This document shows positions 24,926-32,728 of a DNA stretch of 64,000 nucleotides, in pieces. Origin of the DNA: Cloacimonetes bacterium UBA6097. Lineage in GTDB: Bacteria > Cloacimonadota > Cloacimonadia > Cloacimonadales > Cloacimonadaceae. The notes beneath the pieces are model-generated. The model did not search any database. It was not told the origin of the DNA and worked only from the letters and a program-made list of their open reading frames with translations. The stretch spans positions 1-64,000 of the forward strand of contig DIWV01000014.1 of the NCBI GenBank assembly GCA_002435865.1. Direction: 5' to 3'. The position numbers were made by a program, and so were the translations under genes. Positions within the stretch are counted from its first letter, which is position 1; every line of letters begins with the position of its first letter.

Positions 24926-25533
24926 AATATCCTAAGTTGCGTGAATTAAAAGAAGCTATCATTTCACTTTTTTCCAAGCCATATACGTCGAGTTATCCCA
25001 AAGGTGATTTCAAACCATTTGCAGGATACCGTGGAAAACCAGTTGTAGATGAGGATAACTGTGTCGGTTGTGAAACCTGTGCGAATGTATGTCCACCCAA
25101 TGCAATTACTTATATTGATGATGCCGAGACAGGCATTAGGACAATTACGCGAGATTATGGTCAGTGCATATTTTGCGGTCAATGCGAAGAACATTGCATT
25201 ACGGGGAAGGGCGTAAAATTATCGGATGAGATATTCGATTTAGCGTGCACAGATAGATCCCAAGTTGTTGAGAAGCAAGAAAGAGAATTACTCATATGTG
25301 ATAACTGCAATGCAATCATAACAACCAAAGACCATATGAAATTTATACACGAGAAGCTTGGTCCACTGGCTTATTCTTCAATTTTAAACCTTAACATGTT
25401 GAACGAAAGATTAAAGCTGGCTGGCACTGGAGATACTGAAGTTAAGGTAAGAGACGAACTTAAGCGAAAAGATTCATTTAGTGTTCTCTGCCCTAATTGC
25501 AATAGGCAACTTCAGTTAAAAACTCTCGAATAG
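24922..25533 (+). CDS. NuoI-like 2x[4Fe-4S] hydrogenase subunit (MbhN/EchF type)
   Basis: The 203-residue protein has two cluster motifs, CVGCETCANVCP (about 49-60) and CIFCGQCEEHC (about 83-93), as in NuoI/MbhN. A C-terminal part adds four more cysteines in CDNC and CPNC pairs (about 129-132 and 189-192), which could bind zinc or a further cluster. MbhN passes electrons from ferredoxin to the hydrogenase core. Together with the AsrA/AsrB-like genes at the operon front this gives two possible electron entries. It is the last gene of the operon, 83 bases before the protease gene. Confidence 0.85.
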   Translation: MKYPKLRELKEAIISLFSKPYTSSYPKGDFKPFAGYRGKPVVDEDNCVGCETCANVCPPNAITYIDDAETGIRTITRDYGQCIFCGQCEEHCITGKGVKLSDEIFDLACTDRSQVVEKQERELLICDNCNAIITTKDHMKFIHEKLGPLAYSSILNLNMLNERLKLAGTGDTEVKVRDELKRKDSFSVLCPNCNRQLQLKTLE

Positions 25534-25616
25534 GTTATCGTTTTAAAAAATTAACATCTTCTTTTCAGAGACTGCGATAGAAATATCTTAAATCAAAGTT
25601 TACAAAGGGTACTGTA

Positions 25617-26066
25617 ATGGAGAACATCTTTTTGCCTTTACTTGATAAAGATAAAACACTTTTGTTTGTTGGTGTTGGAAATCGTTTAAAGAGCGATGAT
25701 GCCATAGGCATTCACATTTGTGAGGAGATTAAGCAATCTCGGCGTAAACAGGTGTTAATCGTCGAAAGCGGTATCGAGAAGTTTGTAGGTAAAATTAATT
25801 CGATATCTCCTGATATCCTTGTTTTGGTAGATTGTACAGACTTCAATAAGGAACCGGGTTGTTTTAATTTATTTCCTATTGGTGAAACGCATGATAATAC
25901 GCTTCATACTCATACTATTTCTTTACTCAGAATCTCCGAGTTTTTTTTAATGGATACTTACGTTCTTGGAATTCAACCTGAATTTGTTGGTTTTGGGGAA
26001 AAGATTACTCCGATTGTAATGGAAAGAGCTAAACAAATCATCTCTTTTTTAAATGAAATATTGTAA
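25617..26066 (+). CDS. Hydrogenase maturation endopeptidase (HycI/HyaD family)
   Basis: The 149-residue protein has the family start VGVGNRLKSDDAIGIHICEE (Glu/Asp nickel ligand region), an ILVLVDCTDF segment and LHTHTISL with the conserved His. It removes the C-terminal tail of the [NiFe] large subunit after nickel insertion, here most likely that of the gene at 17906. It starts 83 bases after the hydrogenase operon and precedes hypF. Confidence 0.85.
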   Translation: MENIFLPLLDKDKTLLFVGVGNRLKSDDAIGIHICEEIKQSRRKQVLIVESGIEKFVGKINSISPDILVLVDCTDFNKEPGCFNLFPIGETHDNTLHTHTISLLRISEFFLMDTYVLGIQPEFVGFGEKITPIVMERAKQIISFLNEIL

Positions 26067-26112
26067 GTTTAATCGACATGTTTTCGTTTTTTCTAAAAGA
26101 AAATAGCCTGCA

Positions 26113-28341
26113 ATGATTTACATTAAAATTAACGGAGTTGTGCAGGGAGTAGGTTTTCGACCATTTGTATATCAATTGGCAAATCAATTGAACCTAAAAG
26201 GATATGTTTTAAATTCTAATGAAGGTGTGGAAATTGAAATTGAAGGCACAGACACAAATATAGAAACATTTGTCGATACAATCAAAACACAACATCCTGT
26301 TGCTGCCATTATCAACACATTTGAGCTTAAAAATCTCCCTGATTTTGGTTACAGGGCTTTTGAAATCAGGCAAAGCAGCAAAAAAGCAGGTTCAACTTTT
26401 ATTTCTCCCGATTTGAGAATATGTGGTGATTGTATTAATGAATTAAAAAATCCTGAAAACAAAAGATACAATTACCCTTTTGTTAATTGTACTAATTGCG
26501 GGCCAAGATATTCAATAATAGAAACAACACCCTACGACAGACCTCTTACATCTATGAAAGATTTTGTCATGTGCGAATTTTGCCGGGATGAATATGAAAA
26601 TCCATCCGACAGAAGATTCCATGCTCAACCTATTGCTTGCCCTGATTGTGGTCCGGAATTGGTTTTCTTGGATAGCAATCTCCTTCAAATTTCAGGGGAT
26701 CCCATTATAAACTGCCTGAATGCCATTAAAAAAGGGAAAATTGTAGGAATAAAGGGAATTGGTGGCTTTCATTTAGCATGCGACGCAACAAATGAGTCAG
26801 CTGTCATGACGATGAGAAACCGTAAAAACCGGCCGGCTAAACCCTTTGCTGTTATGTGTAAAAGTGATAATCTTAGAGAGATTGTTGATTGTACTGATCC
26901 GTTCTTAAGTTTATTAAATTCTCCCCAAGCTCCAATAATGATACTTCCAAAGAAAAAACAGAGTCCTATAGCTGATTCTGTAGCTCCTCAAAACATGAAT
27001 CTTGGTGTTTTCATGCCTTATGCACCACACCATTTACTTCTTTTCGACCATTTAGAATCCCTTACCCCACTTTATCTGGTCATGACTTCCGGCAACATAA
27101 ACGATGAACCAATAGCAAAAAGTGAGAAAGACCTGAAGGGATTATGTGATTATTTCTTAACTCATAACCGTCCAATCCTGAACAGATGTGATGATTCGGT
27201 TATTCTCTCTTCCCAAGTTGATTCAATTATGGTTAGGCGTTCCCGTGGTTATGTGCCTTCACCCCTAATGCTGCCATTTAAAACTGTTCCCACTCTGGGT
27301 ACAGGAGCAGAATTGAAAATCTCATTTTGCCTTACAAAGAATGATTTGTTCTATTTATCACCATATATAGGTAACAATAACAGTAAATCTACAGAAGATT
27401 TTTATATTGAGACATTATTGAAGTATCAGGATTGGTTCAAAATAAAACCGGAGCTGATAGGTTGTGACTTGCATCCGGATTATCTGACAACACATCTTGC
27501 CCGGAGCATGAATCTTCCATTGGTACAGATTCAGCATCATCATGCTCATATAGCTGCTGTTATGGCAGAGAACAAATTAGATGAATCTGTAATTGGCATT
27601 TCATATGACGGAACCGGCTATGGCGATGATGGTGCTATTTGGGGCGGTGAAATATTTACAGCAGATTATACAGGGTATGAGAGAAGATATCATATTAATT
27701 ATCTTCCCTTACCTGGAGGGGATTCGGCTATTACCCATCCGGCAAGAATTGCTTGTGCTTATCTTGAGTCTGCGGGGCTTGATAGCGAATTCCTCAAAGG
27801 GATAACAGATTTTGAAAGGCAAGTAATCAAAAAGCAAATCGACAATAACTTCAATCTCTTTCAAACTTCAAGTATGGGTAGGCTCTTTGACTGCGTAAGT
27901 GCTATGCTAGGTCTTTTTTCAGTAATTACTTTCGAAGCCCAGTCTGCGATAGCACTTGAACAACTATGTAATAAATCAGATTTATCTGATGTTTCTTCTT
28001 ATCCTTATCAACTTATAAATAATGTTATAAATGTCATCCCATTGATTGAAGCAGTGAAAAATGATATTCTTAATGATGAAACTATCAATCTGATTGCCCT
28101 GAAATTTCACAAAACTATCATAGAATTCACTCTTGCAGCTGTCCTCGAGGTAAGCAGCGAAACAGGAATAAAAAAGATTGTCATGTCTGGTGGGGTTATG
28201 CAGAACATGGTTCTCTTTGAGGGTTTGATAAATAGACTGCAAAAAAATAACTTTACAGTTTACTATTCTTCCGCGATACCTACTAATGATGGAGCAATAG
28301 CTCTGGGGCAAGCTCTAATTGCAAACAGGTTAATGAAATAG
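26113..28341 (+). CDS. hypF: Carbamoyltransferase HypF
   Basis: The 742-residue protein has all four HypF domains: acylphosphatase (1-90; VQGVGFRPFVYQL), two zinc fingers (about 105-190; CGDC, CTNCGP, CEFC, CPDCGP), a YrdC-like domain (about 205-390) and a Kae1-like domain with the metal motif HHHAH (about 476-480). It turns carbamoyl phosphate into the carbamoyl group that HypE converts to the cyanide ligand of the active-site iron. It is followed by hypC after 12 bases. Confidence 0.95.
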   Translation: MIYIKINGVVQGVGFRPFVYQLANQLNLKGYVLNSNEGVEIEIEGTDTNIETFVDTIKTQHPVAAIINTFELKNLPDFGYRAFEIRQSSKKAGSTFISPDLRICGDCINELKNPENKRYNYPFVNCTNCGPRYSIIETTPYDRPLTSMKDFVMCEFCRDEYENPSDRRFHAQPIACPDCGPELVFLDSNLLQISGDPIINCLNAIKKGKIVGIKGIGGFHLACDATNESAVMTMRNRKNRPAKPFAVMCKSDNLREIVDCTDPFLSLLNSPQAPIMILPKKKQSPIADSVAPQNMNLGVFMPYAPHHLLLFDHLESLTPLYLVMTSGNINDEPIAKSEKDLKGLCDYFLTHNRPILNRCDDSVILSSQVDSIMVRRSRGYVPSPLMLPFKTVPTLGTGAELKISFCLTKNDLFYLSPYIGNNNSKSTEDFYIETLLKYQDWFKIKPELIGCDLHPDYLTTHLARSMNLPLVQIQHHHAHIAAVMAENKLDESVIGISYDGTGYGDDGAIWGGEIFTADYTGYERRYHINYLPLPGGDSAITHPARIACAYLESAGLDSEFLKGITDFERQVIKKQIDNNFNLFQTSSMGRLFDCVSAMLGLFSVITFEAQSAIALEQLCNKSDLSDVSSYPYQLINNVINVIPLIEAVKNDILNDETINLIALKFHKTIIEFTLAAVLEVSSETGIKKIVMSGGVMQNMVLFEGLINRLQKNNFTVYYSSAIPTNDGAIALGQALIANRLMK

Positions 28342-28353
28342 GAAAGATATAAT

Positions 28354-28581
28354 ATGTGTTTAGCAATACCCGGCAAAATAGTTAAAAAAACCGAAAACAG
28401 CATGGGAGTAGTCGATTTAGGTGGTGTAACCAAAGAGATATCTCTTATTTTCCTTCCCGAAGCAAAAGAAGGTGATTGGATAATAATACACACCGGTTTT
28501 GCACTTGAAAGCATTTCCGAAAAAGATGCCCTGGAAACAATATCTATCTTACAGGAAGCATATGGAAAAGGGAAGACGTGA
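28354..28581 (+). CDS. hypC: Hydrogenase assembly chaperone HypC
   Basis: The 75-residue protein begins MCLAIPGKI with the essential Cys2, and has the usual length and small beta-barrel pattern. It holds the Fe(CN)2CO unit with HypD and delivers it to the large subunit. It lies between hypF and hypD. Confidence 0.95.
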   Translation: MCLAIPGKIVKKTENSMGVVDLGGVTKEISLIFLPEAKEGDWIIIHTGFALESISEKDALETISILQEAYGKGKT

Positions 28582-28588
28582 TATAACA

Positions 28589-29641
28589 ATGAATTTACAA
28601 AACTATCGTCAACCTGAGTTAATCAAGCAAGTTTTGAATGACTTGAATGAATTTAAGCGAGCTGTTACTTTCATGGAAGTATGTGGCAGCCATACAATGG
28701 CAATTGGACATTGGGGTCTGCGCAAGCTATTGCCGGAAAACATCAGGTTAATTTCAGGACCAGGATGTCCTGTATGTGTAACTCCAGCTTCTGTAATTGA
28801 TGAACTAATTAAGTTAAAGGACATAACAATAGCAACATTTGGGGACTTAATCCGGGTACCGGGCACAGAGCAGACTTTAGAGCAAGCCCGAGCCCTGGGA
28901 GCTAATATTAAAACTGTTTATTCTCCTTTAGATGCTCTGGATTTATCTAAAAAGCAGGAAACAGTTTTCGTTGGCATTGGCTTTGAAACAACGATCCCCG
29001 GAATTGCGTACACAATATTAGAAGCCAAGAAACAGAATCTGACAAACTTTTCAGTTTTACCACTCTTCAAGCTTATACCACCTGCTCTTGATGCTCTTTT
29101 AACTGATGAAGAAGTAAAAATCAATGGCTTTATCTTACCCGGTCATGTTAGTGTTGTAATTGGTACTGATGCCTATGAATTCATACCCAAGAAATATGGC
29201 ATAGGTGGAGTTGTTACCGGATTTGAACCATTGGATATTGTTTTGGGAATTAAAAATCTGGTTGAGCAGATAGATAATCCCGGAATTGTTAATGAGTATA
29301 GCAGGATAGTGACAGCAGAAGGTAACATTGCAGCGAAATCAATTATGTCTGATGTCTTTGAAGTAGGTAATGCTATCTGGAGAGGTTTGGGAGAAATTCC
29401 TGGTTCAGGACTTGACATCAGGTCAGAGTATGCACAATTTGATGCGTTAAAAAGATATGATATAACAATTAAAAACATTGAAGGAAATCCTGCATGCCTC
29501 TGCAGCAGTGTTTTGAAGGGAAAGATTATGCCCCTGGACTGCCCGTTGTTTGCAAATATTTGCACTCCGGCTAATCCCATCGGACCCTGTATGGTCTCAT
29601 CTGAGGGCAGTTGTGCAGCATATTATAAGTATGAAAAATGA
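28589..29641 (+). CDS. hypD: Hydrogenase maturation protein HypD
   Basis: The 350-residue protein has the HypD signatures MEVCGSHTMAIG (about 20-31), GPGCPVCVTP (about 54-63) and the C-terminal [4Fe-4S] cysteine region with DCPLFANICTPANPIGPC. It is the scaffold on which the Fe(CN)2CO unit is built with HypC. I chose ATG 28589, just after the hypC stop, because it gives the usual family length; an upstream in-frame start at 28499 lies inside hypC. Confidence 0.93.
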   Translation: MNLQNYRQPELIKQVLNDLNEFKRAVTFMEVCGSHTMAIGHWGLRKLLPENIRLISGPGCPVCVTPASVIDELIKLKDITIATFGDLIRVPGTEQTLEQARALGANIKTVYSPLDALDLSKKQETVFVGIGFETTIPGIAYTILEAKKQNLTNFSVLPLFKLIPPALDALLTDEEVKINGFILPGHVSVVIGTDAYEFIPKKYGIGGVVTGFEPLDIVLGIKNLVEQIDNPGIVNEYSRIVTAEGNIAAKSIMSDVFEVGNAIWRGLGEIPGSGLDIRSEYAQFDALKRYDITIKNIEGNPACLCSSVLKGKIMPLDCPLFANICTPANPIGPCMVSSEGSCAAYYKYEK

Positions 29642-30614
29642 TATAATAACTCTCGGACACGGCAGCGGTGCAGCCTTAACCCGCCAGTTGATAAGTGAGG
29701 TTTTTGCCGGGAAGTTTAAACTTGCAGAACTTAATGATGCTGCCTGCATTGATAATCATATTACGGTTACAACTGATGCCTATGTTGTTAATCCTCTTTT
29801 CTTTCCGGGGGGAGATATCGGTAAGCTTTCCATAACAGGCACAGTTAATGATTTGAGCATGAATGGCAGCGTACCTGCATATATTGTCGCCAGTTTTATT
29901 CTCGAAGAAGGTTTTAGTATTGAAAAGCTGAAACTTATAGCGGACTCTATGCAAAAGACTGCAGAAGAAGCAGGCGTTAAAATAATTGCCGGTGATACAA
30001 AAGTGGTTGAAAAAGGCAAATGTGATGGTGTTTATATAACTACAACCGGGATTGGTTTTTTACCTGATGGTGTAAACTTAGCGGCAAAGAACATTAGCGA
30101 AGGTGACAAAATAATTGTCAATGGCAGTTTGGGTGATCACACAGTAGCAATCATAAATGCTCGTCAGAATTTGGGCTTAGATCCCGCTCCGGAAAGTGAC
30201 TGTGCTCCTTTGCGGGAAGTTATCGAAATTTTATTAAATACAACCAAGTTTAAATTTGCCAGAGATGCAACCCGGGGTGGAGTCGCCACGATTCTTAATG
30301 AAATATATGAAGATACAGGTTTGGGTATGATAATCGAAGAAACTTCACTCCCGATTAAAGATTCTACAACAGCACTATGCGGATTGTTGGGCTTGGATCC
30401 TCTTTACATGGCTAATGAGGGAAAGCTTGTAGCTATAATATCTGAACCAAATAATGATATGCTCAGCAGGCTGAAAGCTCACAAATATGGCAAAGATTCT
30501 GCTATAATTGGTAAAGTTACCAAAGAAGTGAAGGGTGTTTATCTCAGAACTGCCCTGGGAAGTCTAAGGCCTTTGCTGATGTTAGCATCTGATCCGCTGC
30601 CCAGGATTTGTTAA
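29631..30614 (+). CDS. hypE: Hydrogenase maturation protein HypE
   Basis: The 327-residue protein begins ITLGHGSGA and ends in the typical PRIC with the C-terminal cysteine that carries the thiocarbamate and then thiocyanate. The PurM-like ATP-binding fold is seen in ATRGGVATILNE. It dehydrates the carbamoyl group delivered by HypF to cyanide. The start at 29631 overlaps hypD by 11 bases. Confidence 0.94.
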   Translation: MKNDIITLGHGSGAALTRQLISEVFAGKFKLAELNDAACIDNHITVTTDAYVVNPLFFPGGDIGKLSITGTVNDLSMNGSVPAYIVASFILEEGFSIEKLKLIADSMQKTAEEAGVKIIAGDTKVVEKGKCDGVYITTTGIGFLPDGVNLAAKNISEGDKIIVNGSLGDHTVAIINARQNLGLDPAPESDCAPLREVIEILLNTTKFKFARDATRGGVATILNEIYEDTGLGMIIEETSLPIKDSTTALCGLLGLDPLYMANEGKLVAIISEPNNDMLSRLKAHKYGKDSAIIGKVTKEVKGVYLRTALGSLRPLLMLASDPLPRIC

Positions 30615-30638
30615 TTTCAGGGTCAATCAGAGGATATT

Positions 30639-30995
30639 ATGCACGAAGGAGCTATAGTAAAATCACTGCTTGATATAGCCAATAAAAGCTTTACAGAATC
30701 TGAATTGAAAGAAGTTAACAGAGTAAAAGTTATCATCGGAAAATTCCACAATATAGTTAATGAAGTAATGGAAATGCACTTTGATTTGATGAAAAAGGAA
30801 ATTGCCGGTTTTGAACAGGCAATTCTTGAAATTGAAGAAAGAGATTTGATCATACAATGCAGGAAATGTCATAAGACAACCAGCCTTAATGATATTAATT
30901 TTGCCTGCTCTGATTGCGGTTCAACTGATACTGAATTGATTCATGGAAATGAGCTATACATTGCCTCAATCGAGGGAACCGATAACACAAAATGA
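30639..30995 (+). CDS. hypA: Hydrogenase nickel incorporation protein HypA
   Basis: The 118-residue protein begins MHE, with the nickel-binding His2, and has the zinc site CRKC (about 73-76) and CSDC (about 90-93). It passes nickel to the large subunit together with HypB. Its end overlaps nothing if hypB starts at 31027. Confidence 0.92.
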   Translation: MHEGAIVKSLLDIANKSFTESELKEVNRVKVIIGKFHNIVNEVMEMHFDLMKKEIAGFEQAILEIEERDLIIQCRKCHKTTSLNDINFACSDCGSTDTELIHGNELYIASIEGTDNTK

Positions 30996-31026
30996 AATTT
31001 TAACTTTGGATATGAAGGAAGGATTG

Positions 31027-31683
31027 ATGAGCCAAAAAGAAATAAAAATAATGCAAAAAATATTAAATGTCAACGACAGGATTGCTGATGATCTGCGTAC
31101 TGAAATGAGTAAAAAGGGAATTGTTTATATCAATTTAATGAGTTCACCCGGTTCAGGCAAAACAAAGCTGCTGGAAAAGACTGCAGGAGCAATCAGGGAT
31201 AAAATTTTTGTTATCGAAGGAGATATACAGACTACTCTGGATGCAGAACGATTAGCTGCAGCAGGAGTTGGAGTTTATCAGATTAATACAGGTCCTTTCG
31301 GAGGTGACTGCCATCTGGAAGCAGGATGGATTCGTTCAGCTTTGGAAGAAATTGAACTGGAAAATGTGAAATATCTGTTTGTTGAAAATATCGGCAATCT
31401 GGTTTGCCCCGCAGAGTTTGATGTGGGTGCCCATATTAATGTAGTAGTTCTGAGTGTAACCGAAGGTGAAGAAAAACCACTCAAATATCCTTTGGCGTTT
31501 CGCAATTCACAACTGTGCCTGATTTCTAAAACAGATTTGCTGCCATATCTGGACATTGACCTTGAGATGATGAAAGCGAACATGAGAAAAATCAATCCAC
31601 AAATCAGGATAATAGAGTTATCCGCAAAGTCAGGCCAAGGCATACAGGATTGGCTGGATTTTTTAGCAGAATACAAAACTTGA
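31027..31683 (+). CDS. hypB: Hydrogenase nickel incorporation GTPase HypB
   Basis: The 218-residue protein has the G-domain motifs SSPGSGKTKL (Walker A), EGDIQTTLDAERLAA, ENIGNLVCPAEFD with the metal-binding Cys, and SKTDLLPY. The N-terminal His-rich or Cys-rich nickel-storage stretch of some HypB proteins is missing. ATG 31027 is preferred because AAGGAAGGA lies directly upstream; ATG 31012 is possible and would add five residues. Confidence 0.92.
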   Translation: MSQKEIKIMQKILNVNDRIADDLRTEMSKKGIVYINLMSSPGSGKTKLLEKTAGAIRDKIFVIEGDIQTTLDAERLAAAGVGVYQINTGPFGGDCHLEAGWIRSALEEIELENVKYLFVENIGNLVCPAEFDVGAHINVVVLSVTEGEEKPLKYPLAFRNSQLCLISKTDLLPYLDIDLEMMKANMRKINPQIRIIELSAKSGQGIQDWLDFLAEYKT

Positions 31684-31769
31684 TCTCTCTTCATTTATTA
31701 TAGAGTATGGGATTAATATTTTGGAACAAATAAAACCTATCAGCCGGTGAAAAAATACACATTAATTTA

Positions 31770-31797
31770 TTGACATATTTATATACTTGTATAAAAT
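31770..31797 (+). promoter_or_regulatory. Predicted promoter of the CBS-pair gene
   Basis: A perfect TTGACA (31770-31775), a 16-base spacer and TAAAAT (31792-31797) are seen. The leader from about 31804 to 31895 holds two mutually exclusive hairpins (next entry). Confidence 0.5.
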
Positions 31798-31812
31798 ATT
31801 AAAAAGAGTTAC

Positions 31813-31854
31813 GCAGATTATGAATGGAAGTCAGTCGGGCGGATAATCTGCCCG
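31813..31854 (+). promoter_or_regulatory. Leader with two competing hairpins
   Basis: GCAGATTAT (31813-31821) pairs perfectly with ATAATCTGC (31843-31851). CGGGC (31836-31840) pairs with GCCCG (31850-31854). The right arms share bases 31850-31851, so both helices cannot be complete together. This lies in the predicted 5' leader of the CBS gene. It may be a regulatory switch or a transcription-factor palindrome. Confidence 0.4.
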
Positions 31855-31895
31855 GAATGCTTAATGTTAAACGCAACCACAAATAAGGAGTTGTT

Positions 31896-32351
31896 ATGAA
31901 CAGAAAGTTAGAAGAAGTATTTCAAACCAGAAAAAATGTTATCTATTCGGTTACCGGTGACACTACAATTAAAAATGCTGTTGATAAATTGAATATTCAT
32001 AATATCGGTGCCCTGATGGTAATAAGTGAAAATGGGAGTATTGAAGGAATCTTCACTGAACGAGATGTAATGAAAAAGCTTGCAGCTACCAATGAACTCG
32101 TTGGTCATTTACTGGTGAAAGATATCATGACAAAGAAAGAAAGCCTTATCATTATTAATGGAGATGAATCAATCGCTGAAATCATGGATTTAATGTTAAC
32201 CCAAAAGGTAAGGCATCTTCCGATTATTGACAAAGCGGGTGTTTTGCACGGTGTTATTGCAATGAGAGATGTTTTTAAGATTCTGTTAAAAGATGCAAAA
32301 CGCGATACTGAAGACATGAAAGACTATGTGATGGGTAAATATCCTGCATAA
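31896..32351 (+). CDS. Two-CBS-domain protein
   Basis: The 151-residue protein is a Bateman module of two CBS domains (about 18-75 and 80-140) with the typical GIFTERDVMKKL and GVIAMRDVFKILL ends and VRHLPIID. Such proteins bind adenine nucleotides or other ligands and sense energy state. It stands alone with its own promoter and a strong ribosome site (AAGGAG), between the hyp genes and the purine cluster. The target is unknown. Confidence 0.85.
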   Translation: MNRKLEEVFQTRKNVIYSVTGDTTIKNAVDKLNIHNIGALMVISENGSIEGIFTERDVMKKLAATNELVGHLLVKDIMTKKESLIIINGDESIAEIMDLMLTQKVRHLPIIDKAGVLHGVIAMRDVFKILLKDAKRDTEDMKDYVMGKYPA

Positions 32352-32393
32352 AACCTGATAGCGTACATTAAAAAAAAGCAATTTACTTTTCAA

Positions 32394-32443
32394 CCGATGA
32401 ATGATTGTCATTCTTTCGCAGAAACGGGTGACAATCACATCGG
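32394..32443. repeat. Imperfect inverted repeat after the CBS gene
   Basis: CCGATG (32394-32399) pairs with CATCGG (32438-32443), and TGATTGTCA with TGACAATCA inside it, with a two-base bulge. No clear T-run follows. It may terminate the CBS transcript or be a worn copy of the dispersed hairpin repeat at 2946 and 52418. Confidence 0.45.
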
Positions 32444-32536
32444 GAGGACTAATAGAAAGAATTTATAACCTAAACTAATTCTATAATCTAGCCCAAATCA
32501 CCTCACTTATTCCTTACTTGACGATAAGATTCATCA

Positions 32537-32593
32537 GGGAGTCATCAGGGAGTCATCAGGGACTTAGTCCCTGATGACTCCCTGATGACTCCC
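32537..32593. repeat. Perfect 27-bp inverted repeat built of an 11-base unit
   Basis: The arms at 32537-32563 and 32567-32593 are perfectly complementary with a 3-base loop (TTA). Each arm is itself a tandem repeat of GGGAGTCATCA. No T-run follows and no gene lies within it. It is about 140 bases upstream of ssnA, in a 377-base gap otherwise without genes. Confidence 0.8.
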
Positions 32594-32646
32594 CGAAAAC
32601 TCACTGCCTGAAGAGATGGTGGATATTGGAGCAAATAACAAATTAA

Positions 32647-32675
32647 TTGACAAGACTTCCCCTTATCCAGAATAG
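32647..32675 (+). promoter_or_regulatory. Possible promoter of the ssnA operon
   Basis: TTGACA (32647-32652) is followed 17 bases later by GAATAG (32670-32675), a weak -10 box. A slightly later TAGATA is an alternative. The leader to ATG 32729 would be about 45 bases. Confidence 0.35.
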
Positions 32676-32728
32676 ATAATGAATTGATTTGCTATAACAC
32701 TAAGCATATAATTGATATGGAGAAATAT

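Noticed and set aside
16063..25533. Respiratory complex I instead of hydrogenase
   Set aside because: The NuoD-like subunit keeps both CxxC pairs that bind nickel and iron, and hyp and protease genes follow.
32537..32593. Intrinsic terminator
   Set aside because: The hairpin is strong but no T-run follows on either strand, and it is too far from the upstream gene.
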